Shown: piece by piece, positions 10,999 to 23,062 of the stretch | Layout of the letters: each line of letters begins with the position of its first letter | Numbering within the stretch: position 1 is the first letter of the stretch | Assembly: GCA_947652605.1 (NCBI GenBank) | Contig: OX393577.1 | Span: 52,662,108-52,726,107, forward strand | Source: Elmis aenea | Lineage: Eukaryota; Arthropoda; Insecta; Coleoptera; Elmidae | Direction: 5' to 3' | Length of the DNA: 64,000 nt | The notes under the pieces: generated by a model | Databases searched by the model: none | What the model saw: only the letters and a program-made list of their open reading frames with translations | What the model was told of the DNA's origin: nothing | Translations under genes and position numbers: made by a program

Positions 10999-12365
10999 TA
11001 TACAAAATTTTAAGTAGCTGCTGTACATAATATCAAAGTTATAAGTAAAGATTTTAATCAAATATTTCAGGTTTTTCAGGAATTGAGCACAATATGCAAT
11101 TTATTTTTAGTTCCGATTCACACTAAATACTAAATTCTTTGCTGCTTTAATAATCCTTCTGTGTCTAACGATTTTCAAAATCATACACATTATTTTAAAA
11201 CAATATTACTAAGCGTACTAGATAAATGAAACTAAAAAGTAAAAACAATTTGTTATTTTCTCAAAATATATTCTAAAATTAAACAATTTTGAACCCATCT
11301 AAAAAACTAAACGATTTTTAACACCTGACGCCTTTTTTGATCTACTTTTTATGATCCTTAATAAAGTACTTTTTATGCAAATAAGGTAAGCGCCATTGCA
11401 AAAAAACGAGGTTGTTTATCACACCAGATTTCAGAGACATGATGTTGCAAGAATATTTCAACTTTATACCTGAAACAATAGACTCATTTACATAAACAAG
11501 CGTGACTCCTTTGTCTGAAGCCTTAAACAAAACATATCGCGGAAGTTCTATGCAAAATTCGTAATGCATGCGGAAGTATGTTTTAGTTTGTTGCACGATT
11601 AATTAATCGCTTTCAAAGTGACTTCCTAAAATATAAAGTAACATAAATTAACAATTATAAGAAAAATTGCTTCGTTAAGCGTAATGTTGCACGCTAATTC
11701 CATTATTTATAAAGCGTTTTTAAAACTTTTGGTGCGTGGAGTTATTTCGATGCATTTTCTTAGATCGTTAATGTGTTCACAAGTTTTGCCGTCCTTTACT
11801 GATTAATTTTCAGATAGACATTTAAATTTATACATGCAATACATCGTGTCTTCACAAGAACAACTTCCAACAAGATAACTAACTCGTAAACTTAATGAAA
11901 TGTGGATACACGGAACAATTTATAAATTGCCCATCAAGCCTATTCAAATTATTAAAAGGCAGGGCCGCGAACCGCTAAAAAGTCGGTTAAGTTCCGGTTC
12001 GCATTTGATGATATTTGACTGGTTGACCTTTGGTTACATATCAACGTAATTTAAACGCACAAAGTTACAGTATAAGTGACATTAGGATGGGCAGTTGTCA
12101 CAGCATAATTCCAAGGATTTTTGACAAAATGCGTTTTATAATTTGCTTATTTTTAAGTTATTGGAAAACTAAAAATTAATACCTACTCATTATATTTGTA
12201 GACACAGAGTTTTTTTCTCCACAAAAAAAACCTAAATGCACGTTTGTTTCTATATATATAATAATTAGGGGAGATTTTATACAATTTTTAAAATTTTACC
12301 ATTAAAATTACTATGTTGCCTGATCCAATTTTACACCCATAGGTATTTGTAGATACCTACATACA
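10999..12365. other. No recognisable feature
   Basis: AT-rich DNA with short chance frames only. An 84-codon minus-strand frame at 11342-11596 has no recognisable domain and I do not call it. Confidence 0.45.
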
Positions 12366-12367
12366 TA

Positions 12368-14056
12368 ACGGGTGTAACTGAGTTCTGGTACACCCCCTTT
12401 TTTTTCTTTAGTTTTGATTTTAGGTAAATGAACTTTTAGTCATATGATATGTGTAAAAAACCGGATGATTTGAACACCTCTACACTATTGTTCCACTTCC
12501 GGTTTCGCAGAAAATTACCCTAACTTTGTTATTTCAAACGGAACTCCCTATATATTTTTACATTTTTTTAAAGAGGAAGCAATTTTGGATACAAATGCAC
12601 CATTTTGGTTAATTTTCATAACCTCAAATAATTTTTGGACCCAAAATTAATTTTTTTATTTAGTATTCCGTGACCTGCTTAAATTGAATTTTATTGAGTC
12701 AACAAGTGCCCAAAAAACGTTTTTGTAATTTTATTGACATTTAGGTTACTTTAATCGGCTTTAAAGGTTAAAGAATCGTTTTTTGACAGAATGTCAATTT
12801 TTTTAAATAGAACAGAATACTGGTAAATGCAGTATTTAAATAGACTATTTTCTGAAGAATTTCACAATACAACTCTTTTATTTGTGTTGGAAGAGTGCTT
12901 CAAAAACTTAAAATATTATAAAAACTGAAAAAATTAACCTTAATAGTCCAGTTGTATCCCAAATAGCTTCCTCTTACCAAAAATGTAAAAATATACGGGA
13001 CCTCCCATTTGCAATAACAAAACTTGGGTCTCCGGAAGTGAAACAATGGTGTACAATGTACATCTGTTCAAATAATCCGGTTTCTTACACATACGAGGGG
13101 GACCCAAAAATTACCGGAATTATGTTCTGGAGGGCGTGCCTCTATTAGTGAATGCTTTCCGTGCTAGTTGAATATTCTAGAAACGCTTCTGCATGAGTGT
13201 GCCATCTGGCGTTATGAGTTGCTGCGTTCGGCGTCAGTGACTTTTTTCGAAGACTCTTTCAACGCATCTGCCTATTTTGTGATGGCTGATTAACAAGAAC
13301 TTTTGGCTGCTTCGTTTCGGGGTCGTAATCGTAACCATAGCAACAAAGATTCGTCTTCGATCATGATTTGGGGGGGGGGGGGATCTGGTTAGGTCAGCCT
13401 TCAACTGCTCCTTCATCGCACGGCACGCGATTGTCTCTTTGTTAAGGCGTGATTAAGCCAGGCACAAATTTTGTTGCAACTCTTTTCATACCCAAATCTT
13501 CCGATAAAATTCGCTGATAGGAACTCCACGACACTCCAGTCAACGTCACAAGTCCATAAATGGTCCGACGACGGTCTTCCAAGATGGCTAGACGAATTTG
13601 TATCACATTTTCTTCAGTTGGTCAAAAGAGGCCCCGGCCGAGGTTGATCGTCAGTCGACATTTCGCCTTGTTTAAAACGAAAAAACCATTTGTAAACTTC
13701 CGAGCAACTTCTTTGTAAGTTGACTGTAGCATAACAATTGTTTCCTTTTTATTTTCCATAGCAGGAAACAAAATGTCACTGCCGCAAGTTCTTGTAAATC
13801 AGCCATCACAAAATAGACAGATGCGTTGAAAGAGTCTTCGAAAAAAATTCACTGAAGCCGAACGCAGCAACACACACCAACGCAGAAGGGTTTCTAGAAT
13901 ATTCTCCTAGCACGAGAAGCTCGAACTAAAAGGGGCTCGCCCTTCAGAAAATAATTCCGGTTATTTTTGGGTCCCCCCTCGTATTATAAGTGTAAAATTT
14001 CATTTATCTAAAATCAAAACTAGAGAGTAAAAAAACCAGAATTCAGTTACACCCAG
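12368..14056. mobile_element. Inverted-repeat element, interrupted by a mariner relic
   Basis: The left end ACGGGTGTAACTGAGTTCTG and the inverse of the right end, CTGGGTGTAACTGAATTCTG, match closely and are each bordered by TA. The inner left part also folds on itself: sequence at about 12440-12600 returns inverted at about 12940-13110 (CCACTTCCGG and its mirror, and GGAAGCAATTTTGG with GCTTCCTCTTACC). A second element occupies 13094-13981 and disrupts the right arm. No coding capacity of its own was seen. It is a Tc1/mariner-type foldback element. Confidence 0.7.
13094..13981 (-). mobile_element. Decayed mariner of the GVQW-like type, nested
   Basis: Ends are CGAGGGGGACCCAAAAATTA at 13094 and the inverse at 13981, with TA on both outer sides. 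The minus strand starts MADLQELAAVTFCFLLWKIK at about 13806, which matches the N-terminus MADLQE.R..IKFCF.LGK of a known mariner group. Further on, YGYDYDPETKQ (near 13310-13345) matches the block DESWVYGYDPETK of the same group. The middle and C-terminal catalytic blocks are deleted and the frame is broken many times. A (G)11 run occurs near 13371-13381. A dead element. Confidence 0.7.
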
Positions 14057-14058
14057 TA

Positions 14059-16097
14059 TAATGGTAAACACCCATACACGAGACACGACGACTGATATAA
14101 TATTGCTTTAGGTACTCATTAAGTTTGGAAATATTTTTTAATTGTTCTTAAAAAATTCAAAACGTTATGTTCAGTAGAATTAAAACATTACGTTTTATTT
14201 ACAGCAATAAGGTATTCGCAATAAATTGTTGTTTTTCGTATCTTGTGCAGACTGATGGAAATCGGAAACACTACTATTTCGACCCGTTCGTGCCCATACA
14301 TACACAGACGAACAAACATCGTACGTTGTCACTCAGGGTTCCTTCGTCAAATTTTTGTTTTAACATAACACAATATGTCACCTGTCACCTTCTCGTCCGC
14401 ATCATACTCGCTATTACCACATGTAAAACTCTTCATAATATGAACGTATTCCGATTGCCAAATGAAGACAAAATGGAAGTAATTGAATCTGATTATTTTT
14501 GTACAAGCGTTTTCCGATATCTAATTAAATTGAGTAATAATATACGGTCAGTTAAATTATCCTGAAAGCGAACGTATAGCAGTAACTGTCAGCTTATCAT
14601 TGATTAATTGCTTTGGAAAAATGAGGGTTCAATGTTAAATAAATAATCATTTTGTCGCTGACAATTCAAGGACTTACAGCGGGTGGTCCATTACTTGTAA
14701 GGATTAAAAGAGCAAGTCGATATTATTTGTTTTAATAGTTTATTTAAATTAAATACGACGAAATCAAAAACTTAAGATAGTAAGGTATAAAAATGGGGTT
14801 GCAAAATATATACGATGAAGTCCATTATTGCCCTTAATGCCAACTTATCAAAAAAAAAAAGTTTTTAATGAAACATTTTGTTGCATTTTTGTTTTTCTTG
14901 AACTTTTCTTAATTCTTGTCTATACCTAAAGTGAATACTTTCTGAGATATTTACATTTTACTTATTCCTATATGCGTTTTGCAGGAATTTTCTAATTTTT
15001 TCGGAGTAAGCCTTGCTTTTTGGGCATTGTCGAAATTTCCTCATCTTCGTGGATTCATACAAGACTCTCTTGACAAGTTCTTACGCGCTCTGTTGTTAAA
15101 GTCCCAGCTATTTTATTGTCCAGTGGCCGATCACATTTATAAAAAACTTTGGACTATCCGACCTTCTAATTATTTCAACTTATCATCATTATTCCAAATT
15201 TAAAAAAAGTCAAACAAAAAGAGAATATGACTTTGAATCAGTTTTGCCCAAAAGCACCAAGCTGAAGATGAATTCGACAGCTTTGGCAAACATGAAGGCA
15301 TTCTGCAAGAAAAAACCCAAACACCTTCAAGAAATTATCCTACACAGTAAGAATTGATTCAAGTGTTTCTGGAAAAATCTTGAAATAGTAGATGGTAAAA
15401 TTATAAACAATAAGCCAAGGGAGAAAAAGTTTGGTTCTTGCTGAAATAGCCCGTTTAATGAGTGTATTTTGTTATTCTTGACTGTTCATCGCTTAAAACT
15501 ATTATAGCAGTAGCAGCATCAACAGCTTCGTCAATGTCAGCCATTTTCAGATGAGCACTAGAGGTCTTTCAAGATAAACTGAATTGTGACGCAGAAACCA
15601 AAACTCGTTTAAAGCGGTTATTACTGCACCACCTAAAAATATACGTCTATTTCAACAACGGGGTTTTAACCTTTAATAATATTACGTTTTTAGCAAGGTT
15701 TACATTTTAACCACCATCTTCTCTCTTTGCGCATTTCGCAGTTCAGTTTATTTTAAAAATCCTCTAGATCACCCAACAAATGCTGGCAAGTATACTTGTC
15801 GCTTTTAACTATTCCCAGTACAAAGTTACCTGGTAAACCTACTTGCAGTAAGTACTAGTGGCTTGTAAACTAGTTTCGTGACAACACGGCTTATAATAAT
15901 AAGAAATCTTTATTTAGCTTTTAGCTAATTTTACATTATCTTAATCCTGCTTATATTTATTTGTACATATTTTCTTAACTATTAAATCTTAACTTTCTTT
16001 TTCACATATTCTAAACACAGTTTTTAAAATTTGGCATGGAAGTTGTTTGTTTATTTTCCACAGGTAATTCTCATAAAAAATCTTGAGCCCTTTGTAG
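14059..16097. other. No firm feature; a shared MITE-like piece at about 15680-15760
   Basis: No gene is supported. A 132-codon frame at 14167-14565 and a 74-codon frame at 14979-15203 have no recognisable domain. The stretch at about 15680-15760 (AACCACCATCTTCTCTCTTT and GCGCATTTCGCAGTTCA) resembles 18525-18600 inside the MITE at 18255, so a fragment of that family lies here. A frame near 15255-15350 reads AEDEFDSFGKHEG, faintly like the MADF/BESS-type partners of Harbinger elements, but this is too weak to call. Confidence 0.4.
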
Positions 16098-16284
16098 TAT
16101 AGCCAAATCCAAGTTTAATGGCGAAGAGTGGGGGTGCGCACTAAACACAATTGGAATTAAACACACCTACTTACTTAGCTGTTTTGGTAAACAGCCTATG
16201 GTTTAAGAGTCTGTGGACCATATTGTGGCGTCTGCTGCGCGAACGTACCCCCGCTCTTCGCCATTGAACTTGGATTTGGCTATA
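16098..16284. mobile_element. Short palindromic MITE
   Basis: TATAGCCAAATCCAAGTTTA at 16098 is mirrored at 16284. The inverted arms of about 36 bp include GGCGAAGAGTGGGGGT and its inverse ACCCCCGCTCTTCGCC. The centre is about 110 bp. A TA duplication is likely because the ends read TATAGCC and GGCTATA. No coding capacity. Confidence 0.75.
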
Positions 16285-16900
16285 CAAGGCGTTCTGTGTA
16301 TTTGTTTTCGTTAATTTCGGTACTGTTAATTTCGGTACTCTAAAGTCTTAACCGCCGTAGAAGGACATCCTGTACCTTTTTGATGCTGAACAGAGCTCCT
16401 TTTGCGTTTAAATTTTTTTAATCAGCGATCATTTGTAGCCAAAGAAGACATTTATTCAGGATAAATCTAAATTTTTTTAGCATAGGCACTTGAACCCTTT
16501 TTAAAAGTGATACACAAAGTTCGACAATGTTCTAGAGTTTATCTCCGTTTTTCGCTACTTTTACTATTTTAAACTAGTTTCTAACAACGGAAAAGTAGAC
16601 AGAGACGAGGAAAAAAGTTAAAATGGGTTAATACGCTACACGAGCTCTCCATGAAGTTATTTGGTAAAAAACATTATCAAGGAAAAAGAAACATATTTCT
16701 CAAAGCCTAATAACAACAATAACAACTTAGCCAAATGTGACCATGACCCAGAAAATAAGAGACAAACCGAAAACCGAAGAGCTACATTTACTGAAACTGT
16801 GACTGCAATTAACAAGAAGAGATAGAGTGAGAACTGAAATAATTTTGCAAAAAATGAACGTAACAACATCAATAATATCCAAAATGAATAATAAAGCTTT
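16285..16900. other. No recognisable feature
   Basis: Short tandem TTAATTTCGGTACTG is doubled near 16310-16342. Nothing else was recognised; the minus-strand frame at 16657-16872 is hydrophobic low-complexity sequence without a known domain. Confidence 0.45.
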
Positions 16901-16901
16901 G

Positions 16902-17140
16902 ATGAAATGGCACGGGCATGTTAAAGAATGAACAATGAAAGGTGGTCAAAATTTGTTTAATGTGGTCGCCTCTAGAGAAGAAAAGAAGGAGTTGGCCAGC
17001 TTTCAAGTGGAGGAGCTAGGTCAACATTATCATCACTGATAAAAGTCTATAAGAAAGAGATTGGACCGATCAAGACCTGTGGAGAATGAGAACCACAAAC
17101 TCTTGAAAGAGGAAAACGTCGATGAAGAAGAAGAATAAAC
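16902..17140 (+). pseudogene. Non-LTR retrotransposon 3' end, broken
   Basis: Frames read KWHGHVK, then REEKKEL and, in a shifted frame, DWTDRSRWRM-like sequence, ending in GAAGAAGAAG before a stop (17126-17140). The order WxGHV..M, RKRGRP-like, DR..WR and an acidic or lysine triplet tail is typical of the C-terminus of insect non-LTR elements with an endonuclease-RT protein. It is a 5'-truncated, decayed copy. The clade (RTE-like or CR1-like) is uncertain. Confidence 0.5.
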
Positions 17141-18252
17141 TAGGTTCTAAACGACTTGACTTTGACTATAAAACCTAAAACGTAGGTAAAAAACCAAATA
17201 ATACGAATGCGGATTTAGTTTTTTACGACCTACTAGTTTTTTGTTTTAATATTAATAAATACAGCTTAACCCTCGTATACGATTCAGAGAATTTGCCAAT
17301 TTAAGCCTTTTACTCACACTTTACATGCTATTGATTTTTTTAACAATTTAAGTTACCCTAAAAAGTTTTGCAGATTCAGAAATTTGTGTCTTTATTTATA
17401 CAAATATGGACAGAATTATAAGATACGTCCTTGCTTCATTAATTGTTATAAAATATAACTACGACTGCAGGTATACTAATTGGACAAATTGACGTCCTGC
17501 GATGACATTCAAACTCAAAATTGTTTTCAACAACTCATCAATAATTAATTAACCTTTAACTTTAAACAAAGAATCTGAACTTTGCGAAGGATGTTTATGA
17601 TTATAATGCCGAAGTTTAGTAAATTATGAAATTGTAGAACAATAAAAGACACTTTAGAAAGTTTTGAGCGATTGTGAAACTGAAGAGCATAATTCTGTTT
17701 TCAAAATGATCTCTCACACTTAATTTTTTTTATGTTGTTTCCATTAAGACAAAACTTGAGTTAATTAATTTTGTCCGACATAAAATTGAGAGTCTTATTA
17801 AATATTCAATAGGAAGGTTGCACGATTATAAATTTGCTAATCGAATTAAATCATTCCCTAAGCAAGATAAGGTTTCAATAAGTTAATTAAGCTTTGCGTT
17901 TTAACTCCTAACAATTTAATTCCTTAATTATGATCAGCAGCCTTATTTAATTATAATTTTATTGGTATTCGGTGGTATAAAGTCCGTTGTTTCATAAATA
18001 TATGCAAACAATATTAATAGTAAATCATCAAACTTCATTTAATTGCTTTACAATTGAATTTTTCTACAAAGTACTCATAGGTTTATGATAGGTAGTCGTA
18101 AAGGTGTAGTGTCACAATTAAATTACATAAATTAACAGTTGGCTCTGAATATATTAGATTTCCTTAAAAACTTTATCAAAAGAGTTATAAACTAGGTGAG
18201 ATGGGGAAAGCTTGCCGTCTTAGAAGCCTAATGGTTAGATGAATAATTTACA
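17141..18252. other. No recognisable feature
   Basis: AT-rich DNA without a recognised gene or repeat. Confidence 0.5.
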
Positions 18253-18254
18253 AT

Positions 18255-18844
18255 AGGTTTGTTCCAACAACGCTATGAACGATCCAACGAACTGTCAGGA
18301 TTCTGCGCAGTATCAATATCGCGTTCCATCACAGTCTCCGTCAGTCCACCGGACGGTCAGTCATTCGTTCCATCAAATCCCAAATCAATTCGTGGATTGG
18401 TTTGCGGACGATCAGAACAGTCCATGAACGAGGAGACGAATTGTTGCGGGATTTTTACACGCATGCGCTGTTCATAACTAAAGTGTTTCAGCAACGAGAT
18501 TATATCTTGCATATTCATTTACCGTTTAGTAAAGCCTAAATTTCAACCACCATCCCCTCTCTTTGCGCATCTCGCGGTCCACTTTAAGTTAAAACTGCTA
18601 TAGCTATGCATCGCCCTCCCAATCTTTTAGTACTGGATTCTTAAGGTGTGTACCCTTGCGATGCGCACATTTCTATGAATTCAATAGACAGAAATGTTAT
18701 ATACCGTTAGGCCAGTCGTGAAAGCGTTCCAACAACGGCTAATACTGGCCAATACATTTATTAGTACATAGTTCGCGCATGCGAATAAATCAGTTCATGT
18801 ATTAATACATGGAATGGTTTTAAATCGTTTGTTGGAACAAACCT
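18255..18844. mobile_element. MITE with AGGTTTGTTCCAACAA ends, copy 1
   Basis: The left end AGGTTTGTTCCAACAA at 18255 is mirrored as TTGTTGGAACAAACCT ending at 18844. The 590-bp interior has an inner GTTCCAACAACG repeat (about 18727) and sequence shared with a second copy at 29262-31312, for example GGATTCTGCGCAGTATC, GCATGCGCTGTTCA and GCTATGCATCGCCCTC. The target duplication is not clear, so I do not assign a superfamily. A 72-codon frame at 18259-18477 lies inside and is not a gene. Confidence 0.75.
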
Positions 18845-20150
18845 TATATACAATGTGTATTTATTTACTGGACGAGAAGTTCTAGGACGAGCCGAAGGCG
18901 GTCTAGGAGTCCAGTAACCACTTTCCGGGTGTTACGTATAGTTTTTTTTTTGCGTCTGTCAATGTGCAACTAGATCAGTAAAAATGCATTGTCTAGCCTA
19001 AAAACTGATCAGAAAGAGTTGATATCCGGGCAGACGCCAAAAAAGTATATGACGTTGTTTATAGTTTGTCATAATTACAGCTTTTTTATGCACATATACC
19101 ATTATTGAACTTTTTATTTCATTTCCAAAACTTAGAAACAAAATAATTTGCTAACATATTTATCGTTAAATTTGTGCTAAAATAAATACCGTTTTTACGC
19201 TCACATTTATTATTTCACCAACTCTTTCAGTTTAAAAAAGCTACAAAAATTTGGTGTATTGAGGTATTACAGTTATGGGTGTTGCCGGGGATTCCATAAT
19301 TTAATCTGGTTTATCGTTTAAAAATAGTCAGTAAAAACTCGTTTCGTAACAGCCATTCAAATAAAACATCGGCAAAAATAACTTATCTAGTCATTGCAGA
19401 AACAAATGAATTATTGCACGATGTATTTGTTTTGTGATTTTTGTGTTTCCATTCGGGTTTGTGAAAAAAAAAAGGAAATGTGCAGCTTCAGCTATTATTT
19501 CAGTTATTGATTTGTTTGCTTTGTTGCTTAGTGCGAGAATGGTGGACTTGATTTTTTAAGCAAACACTTTCCAGTAGACAAATTGGTCGTGAAGGAGTTG
19601 GCTGACTGGATTTTCTGACTTAATGGTTTTTTTATTTGCCGTTTATTTTTCTTTTATAACATATGACCGTAACACGTCAAGAAATTGATAAATTGTATTT
19701 CGAGGCACAGTCTGTTGCAATTTTTTACTGCGTTTTCATGCATTATTCAATTCGGATTGAACCAATTCGTTATCTAAACACTTGATAATGTATTTTGCAT
19801 TAGTTAATTCGCATTTCACTAACTCGGATTTTGCCAGTAGCTTAACACCATTATTGAATTTTACGTGGTTGATCAAATAATACCCAGACAAGCGTCATAA
19901 AATTATACTTATTTTATATCGACGTGATCATTTTCAAGATAATCCCCTGCTGCTGGCGCCATTTTAACATCTAAAAGCCTTCCTTGTAGGCACTTTTAGT
20001 TTAGCCTCCGATTTTTTTTAAATCTCGTCAATCGTTTGCCAAGACATCACTTTTCTTAAAACAAAAAGAAGTCACTGGGGGGCAAGTAAGATGAATATGA
20101 AGAGCGAGGAATAAAGGCGCCTTTGTTTTTCGCCAATGCTGCCTAACCAG
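18845..20150. other. Mostly featureless; 53-bp imperfect palindrome at 18865-18917
   Basis: TTACTGGAC (18865) pairs with GTCCAGTAA (ends 18917) around a GC-richer centre with GGACGAGCCGAAGGCGGTC. It may be the end of an unrecognised element. The rest is AT-rich with no gene seen. Confidence 0.4.
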
Positions 20151-20160
20151 TAGTGACGAC

Positions 20161-20943
20161 TAGGAATTCTGAGTCTCGACAATTTTCGAAGTCCCGGGAC
20201 TCGAGACTTTTTTTATCAAAGTCCCGGGACTTCGAGACTTTTACGAATGTTATTTACGTACTGGAAAATGGTGGTACAACCTGTCAAAAATGACGGAAGA
20301 TTTCATAAATTACAAGAAATATGATGCAATATTCATATAATGAAAATTCAACGGCGATTTTCACAGTAAAAAATAAATTATTTCTTGACAGTGACATAGT
20401 TTCGGAAAGCACCCGCTACATACTTAAAATTGCTTCTTTGAACGTATCGTGATTGTCAATCGGTGGTGACAGTTGACAGAACTTATACGTCACACATCCA
20501 TAAACAACAAATGATAATTTAAAAAAAAAATCAAACCATATTCACGGATATTTTTTTATAAAGCATTTTTTCATGAATAAAGTATAGTATTAATAGTAGT
20601 AGTATTATTATTTTTAATTTAGTCTTCATTCTATAGTAAATAAAATATATATTTCCAAATAAATACCTACCTATTTAAAAAAACTTAACAATTTTCGATA
20701 CACTTTAAAACATAACAGGCATAAGTAAAATATATTTTTACTAATAAACTTAGCAATTTTCCTTAAACTTTAAAACATAAAAATATATCTAAAAATATTT
20801 TTGCTAAACTCGTGGCAGTAAATTAAAAAAAAAAATTAGAAGTAGAAACATTTAATTTCAGCGTTCTGTAACATTAAGTCTCGTCTCGAGTCTCGAACTA
20901 AATGTCCCTGGACTCGAGAGAAAGTCCCTGGACAGAATCCCTA
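20161..20943. mobile_element. hAT non-autonomous element, 783 bp
   Basis: The left end TAGGAATTCTGAGTCTCG and the inverse of the right end, TAGGGATTCTGTCC, form short inverted repeats. The 8-bp target GTGACGAC is duplicated exactly (20153-20160 and 20944-20951). Subterminal sequence carries repeated GTCCCGGGACT and CTCGAGACT boxes on the left and GTCCCTGGAC and CTCGAG on the right. There is no transposase. Confidence 0.85.
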
Positions 20944-20951
20944 GTGACGAC

Positions 20952-21520
20952 TTAAGATTCTTTCTGGTCTTCTGTCAAGAAACGAGGAACAAACTTTGTA
21001 GCATGCCAAGAACATTGGTCAAAATGTCTTGATAAGACCTGTATGATATTCTTAGATCTTCTGCCACATTTCAGTCAGTTGCCGATTAGTACGAGTCAGT
21101 TCAAGAAATTTGAAAACTTTTTCGTCTGCAGTAGATGTTTCATCCTCTTTAATTGATGTTTTCCTTCTTTGAAACGTTTAAACCACTAAAACACATGATC
21201 CGATTCAGATTTTTTTCTCTGAAGGCCGTTTTCAAAAGTTCATTTGTTTCTGTCATCGTTTTTTCAAATTCTTATCACTGTTTTCCCCCTTTACTTGCTA
21301 TTAATAGATATGAAGAATCCGGGTGCTATTAGATCTTAGCACGTCGTTTATACGCAAGCGATTTTAATAACAAATTTTGGAGATTGGCAACATATAAAAT
21401 GTGACTTTAGACATCTAACTTCACTGTCAAGTGATCATCGAATCGTTCAACAAAAGAGTTGTTTGTAGAGAATTAAATACTAAAAATAATATTGCAAATT
21501 TTTGACCAAAATATAGTTTT
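20952..21520. other. No recognisable feature
   Basis: Short GC-moderate stretches occur but no domain or repeat could be recognised. Confidence 0.45.
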
Positions 21521-21525
21521 ACTGT

Positions 21526-21715
21526 GAAAGTCGAACCGTAACCGAAGCGAAAACCGAAAACAGAAATTAATCAGTATTTTCAACAAAACCGAAACCGGAA
21601 CCGGAACGAAAACTGCAGAGTTTAAAAACTGTAACCGGAAGGATATTTTATTAACGGTTAACTTCGATTAGAACGAACAACATAATAATGGTTAATTTCG
21701 GTTACAGAGGGGGTT
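21526..21715. repeat. AACCGAA-rich hAT end fragment
   Basis: Starts near CTGTGAAAGTCGAACCGTAA and is filled with AACCGAA, ACCGGAA and GAACGAA motifs. It looks like a subterminal region of the hAT families at 9923, 22646, 23063 and 25454. A partner end may be 22646-22942, whose outer border reads CAGAGAGTCGAACCG when inverted, but a target duplication is not convincing (GTTTTACT against GTTCTAAA). Confidence 0.45.
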
Positions 21716-22125
21716 CAATTTTTTTCGCTTCACCATTCTACACGAGAAGATCAGTTTTAAAAACTAAAAAAGTAGTATTTAAGATGTGTTATTTTGCAAT
21801 CTCGACCTTAAATTTTTTTTTTTAATAATGCGCAAGTTACAAACGAGCAGATTTTTTTTGTACCATTCAATTCTACATAAACATATCTAAAAATAATCTC
21901 TATGATTTTTTTCGATATTAACAGCAATAACGGAGATACAACACATTATAAATATGACAACAACCAGTTTTCGCCAAAAACTTAAAAACCGGAAATTTTA
22001 GAAATTATGAAAACTGCTATAGAGTTTGCTCTAAAAACCTGCAGATATTTGGTAATTCAACCGTTTCTCTAATTTGAATATTAAGCGAGATACCCGAGTA
22101 ATCCCATCGGATTTGGACCACCCTG
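21716..22125 (-). mobile_element. 5' end fragment of the mariner-like family at 1686
   Basis: Read on the minus strand from 22125 it starts CAGGGTGGTCCAAATCCGAT and follows 1686-2130 for about 400 bp, with shared blocks such as GAAACGGTT and ATTATTTTTAGA. It stops at about 21716 against hAT-like sequence. Coding sequence is absent. Confidence 0.7.
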
Positions 22126-22645
22126 TGCAATACTCTTTATTGTTTTTCGTTCCTTGCTGCATTCTTTAATAAACCTATATGTTTTGTGTGTACATTTTTG
22201 GTTTCCAGAATGTTTTGAAACTTCTTGCAGGACATTCTATAATTTTCTTTAACCTTAACTCAGCCTTCAATTTTTTAGCAACAATTTATATCGTTTTTTT
22301 TTGCCAAGCAGTTGTTATCAAGCTAAAAATGCTTTCCGACGTTGCATTTGAGTAGAGGATCGAAAAAACGAAGGATGTTATTTTATACAAATTGGGTGAA
22401 TTTTTATTATTCTTATTTTTTTTTTAATTTACTCATTTTTCATTATAAAGTTTAATTATTTTATAATTGCTTACTTAAAGTGATCCTTTAAATAAAATAT
22501 GTTTTTGAATAATTTGTTTTATATTGTTTTCGTTTTTGTTAATAAACTTATTTAATCTTATTGAGATCTTATATTTTTTCCAATGTTAAAATTGAAAACG
22601 AAGAATAAAAAGAAATAGAATTAATGTTAAGACTCAATTTAAACT
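22126..22645. other. No recognisable feature
   Basis: AT-rich DNA between a mariner fragment and an AACCG repeat block. Confidence 0.45.
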
Positions 22646-22942
22646 TGTTGTTTCAGCCGGAACTGAAACTGAACCGGAACCGAACCGGAACCGAACCGAA
22701 TCGAACCGAAACTGAACTGGAACCGAACCAAAACTGAACCGGAACCGAACCGAAACTGAACCGAATCGAACCGAAACTGAACTGGAACCGAACCGAAACT
22801 GAACCGGAACCGAACCTAAACTGAACCGAAACAGAACCAGAAATTTCAGACAAACCGAAACCGGAACCGAAACGAAAAACATTTTCACCGAACGTAACCG
22901 TAAACCAAAACGAAATAAATTTCGGTTCGACTCTCTGGTTCT
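22646..22942. repeat. Tandem GAACCGAAACT-type array ending in a hAT-like border
   Basis: A block of GAACCG, GGAACC and AAACTG units with a higher-order period of about 65 bp: the string GAATCGAACCGAAACTGAAC starts near 22698 and again near 22763. The outer border inverted reads CAGAGAGTCGAACCG. On the minus strand the array is open in two frames (Val-Ser-Val-Arg-Phe repeats), which follows from the repeat and is not a gene. Confidence 0.65.
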
Positions 22943-23062
22943 AAATAATTAATACGACAACGATACAGAAACGACAAATTACTCAAATCATTAGTTATGT
23001 TGGCAATACAAACCAGCAACTTCAGGGAATAGCACAAATGGGCATTTACAAGGCATATAAAT

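Noticed and set aside
14167..14565. 132-codon frame, longest non-element frame in the first third
   Set aside because: No domain, no splice context and composition like the surrounding AT-rich DNA. I cannot support it as a gene.
14979..15350. 74-codon frame plus a faint MADF/BESS-like string AEDEFDSFGKHEG
   Set aside because: Too short and not in one frame. A link to a Harbinger accessory protein is only a guess.
22634..22888. Two overlapping minus-strand frames with Val-Ser-Val-Arg-Phe repeats
   Set aside because: They are translations of the GAACCG tandem array and are open because of the repeat.
21526..22942. One large hAT element joining the two AACCG-rich blocks
   Set aside because: The possible duplications GTTTTACT and GTTCTAAA agree at only about five of eight bases and the interior includes an unrelated mariner fragment, so a single element is not supported.
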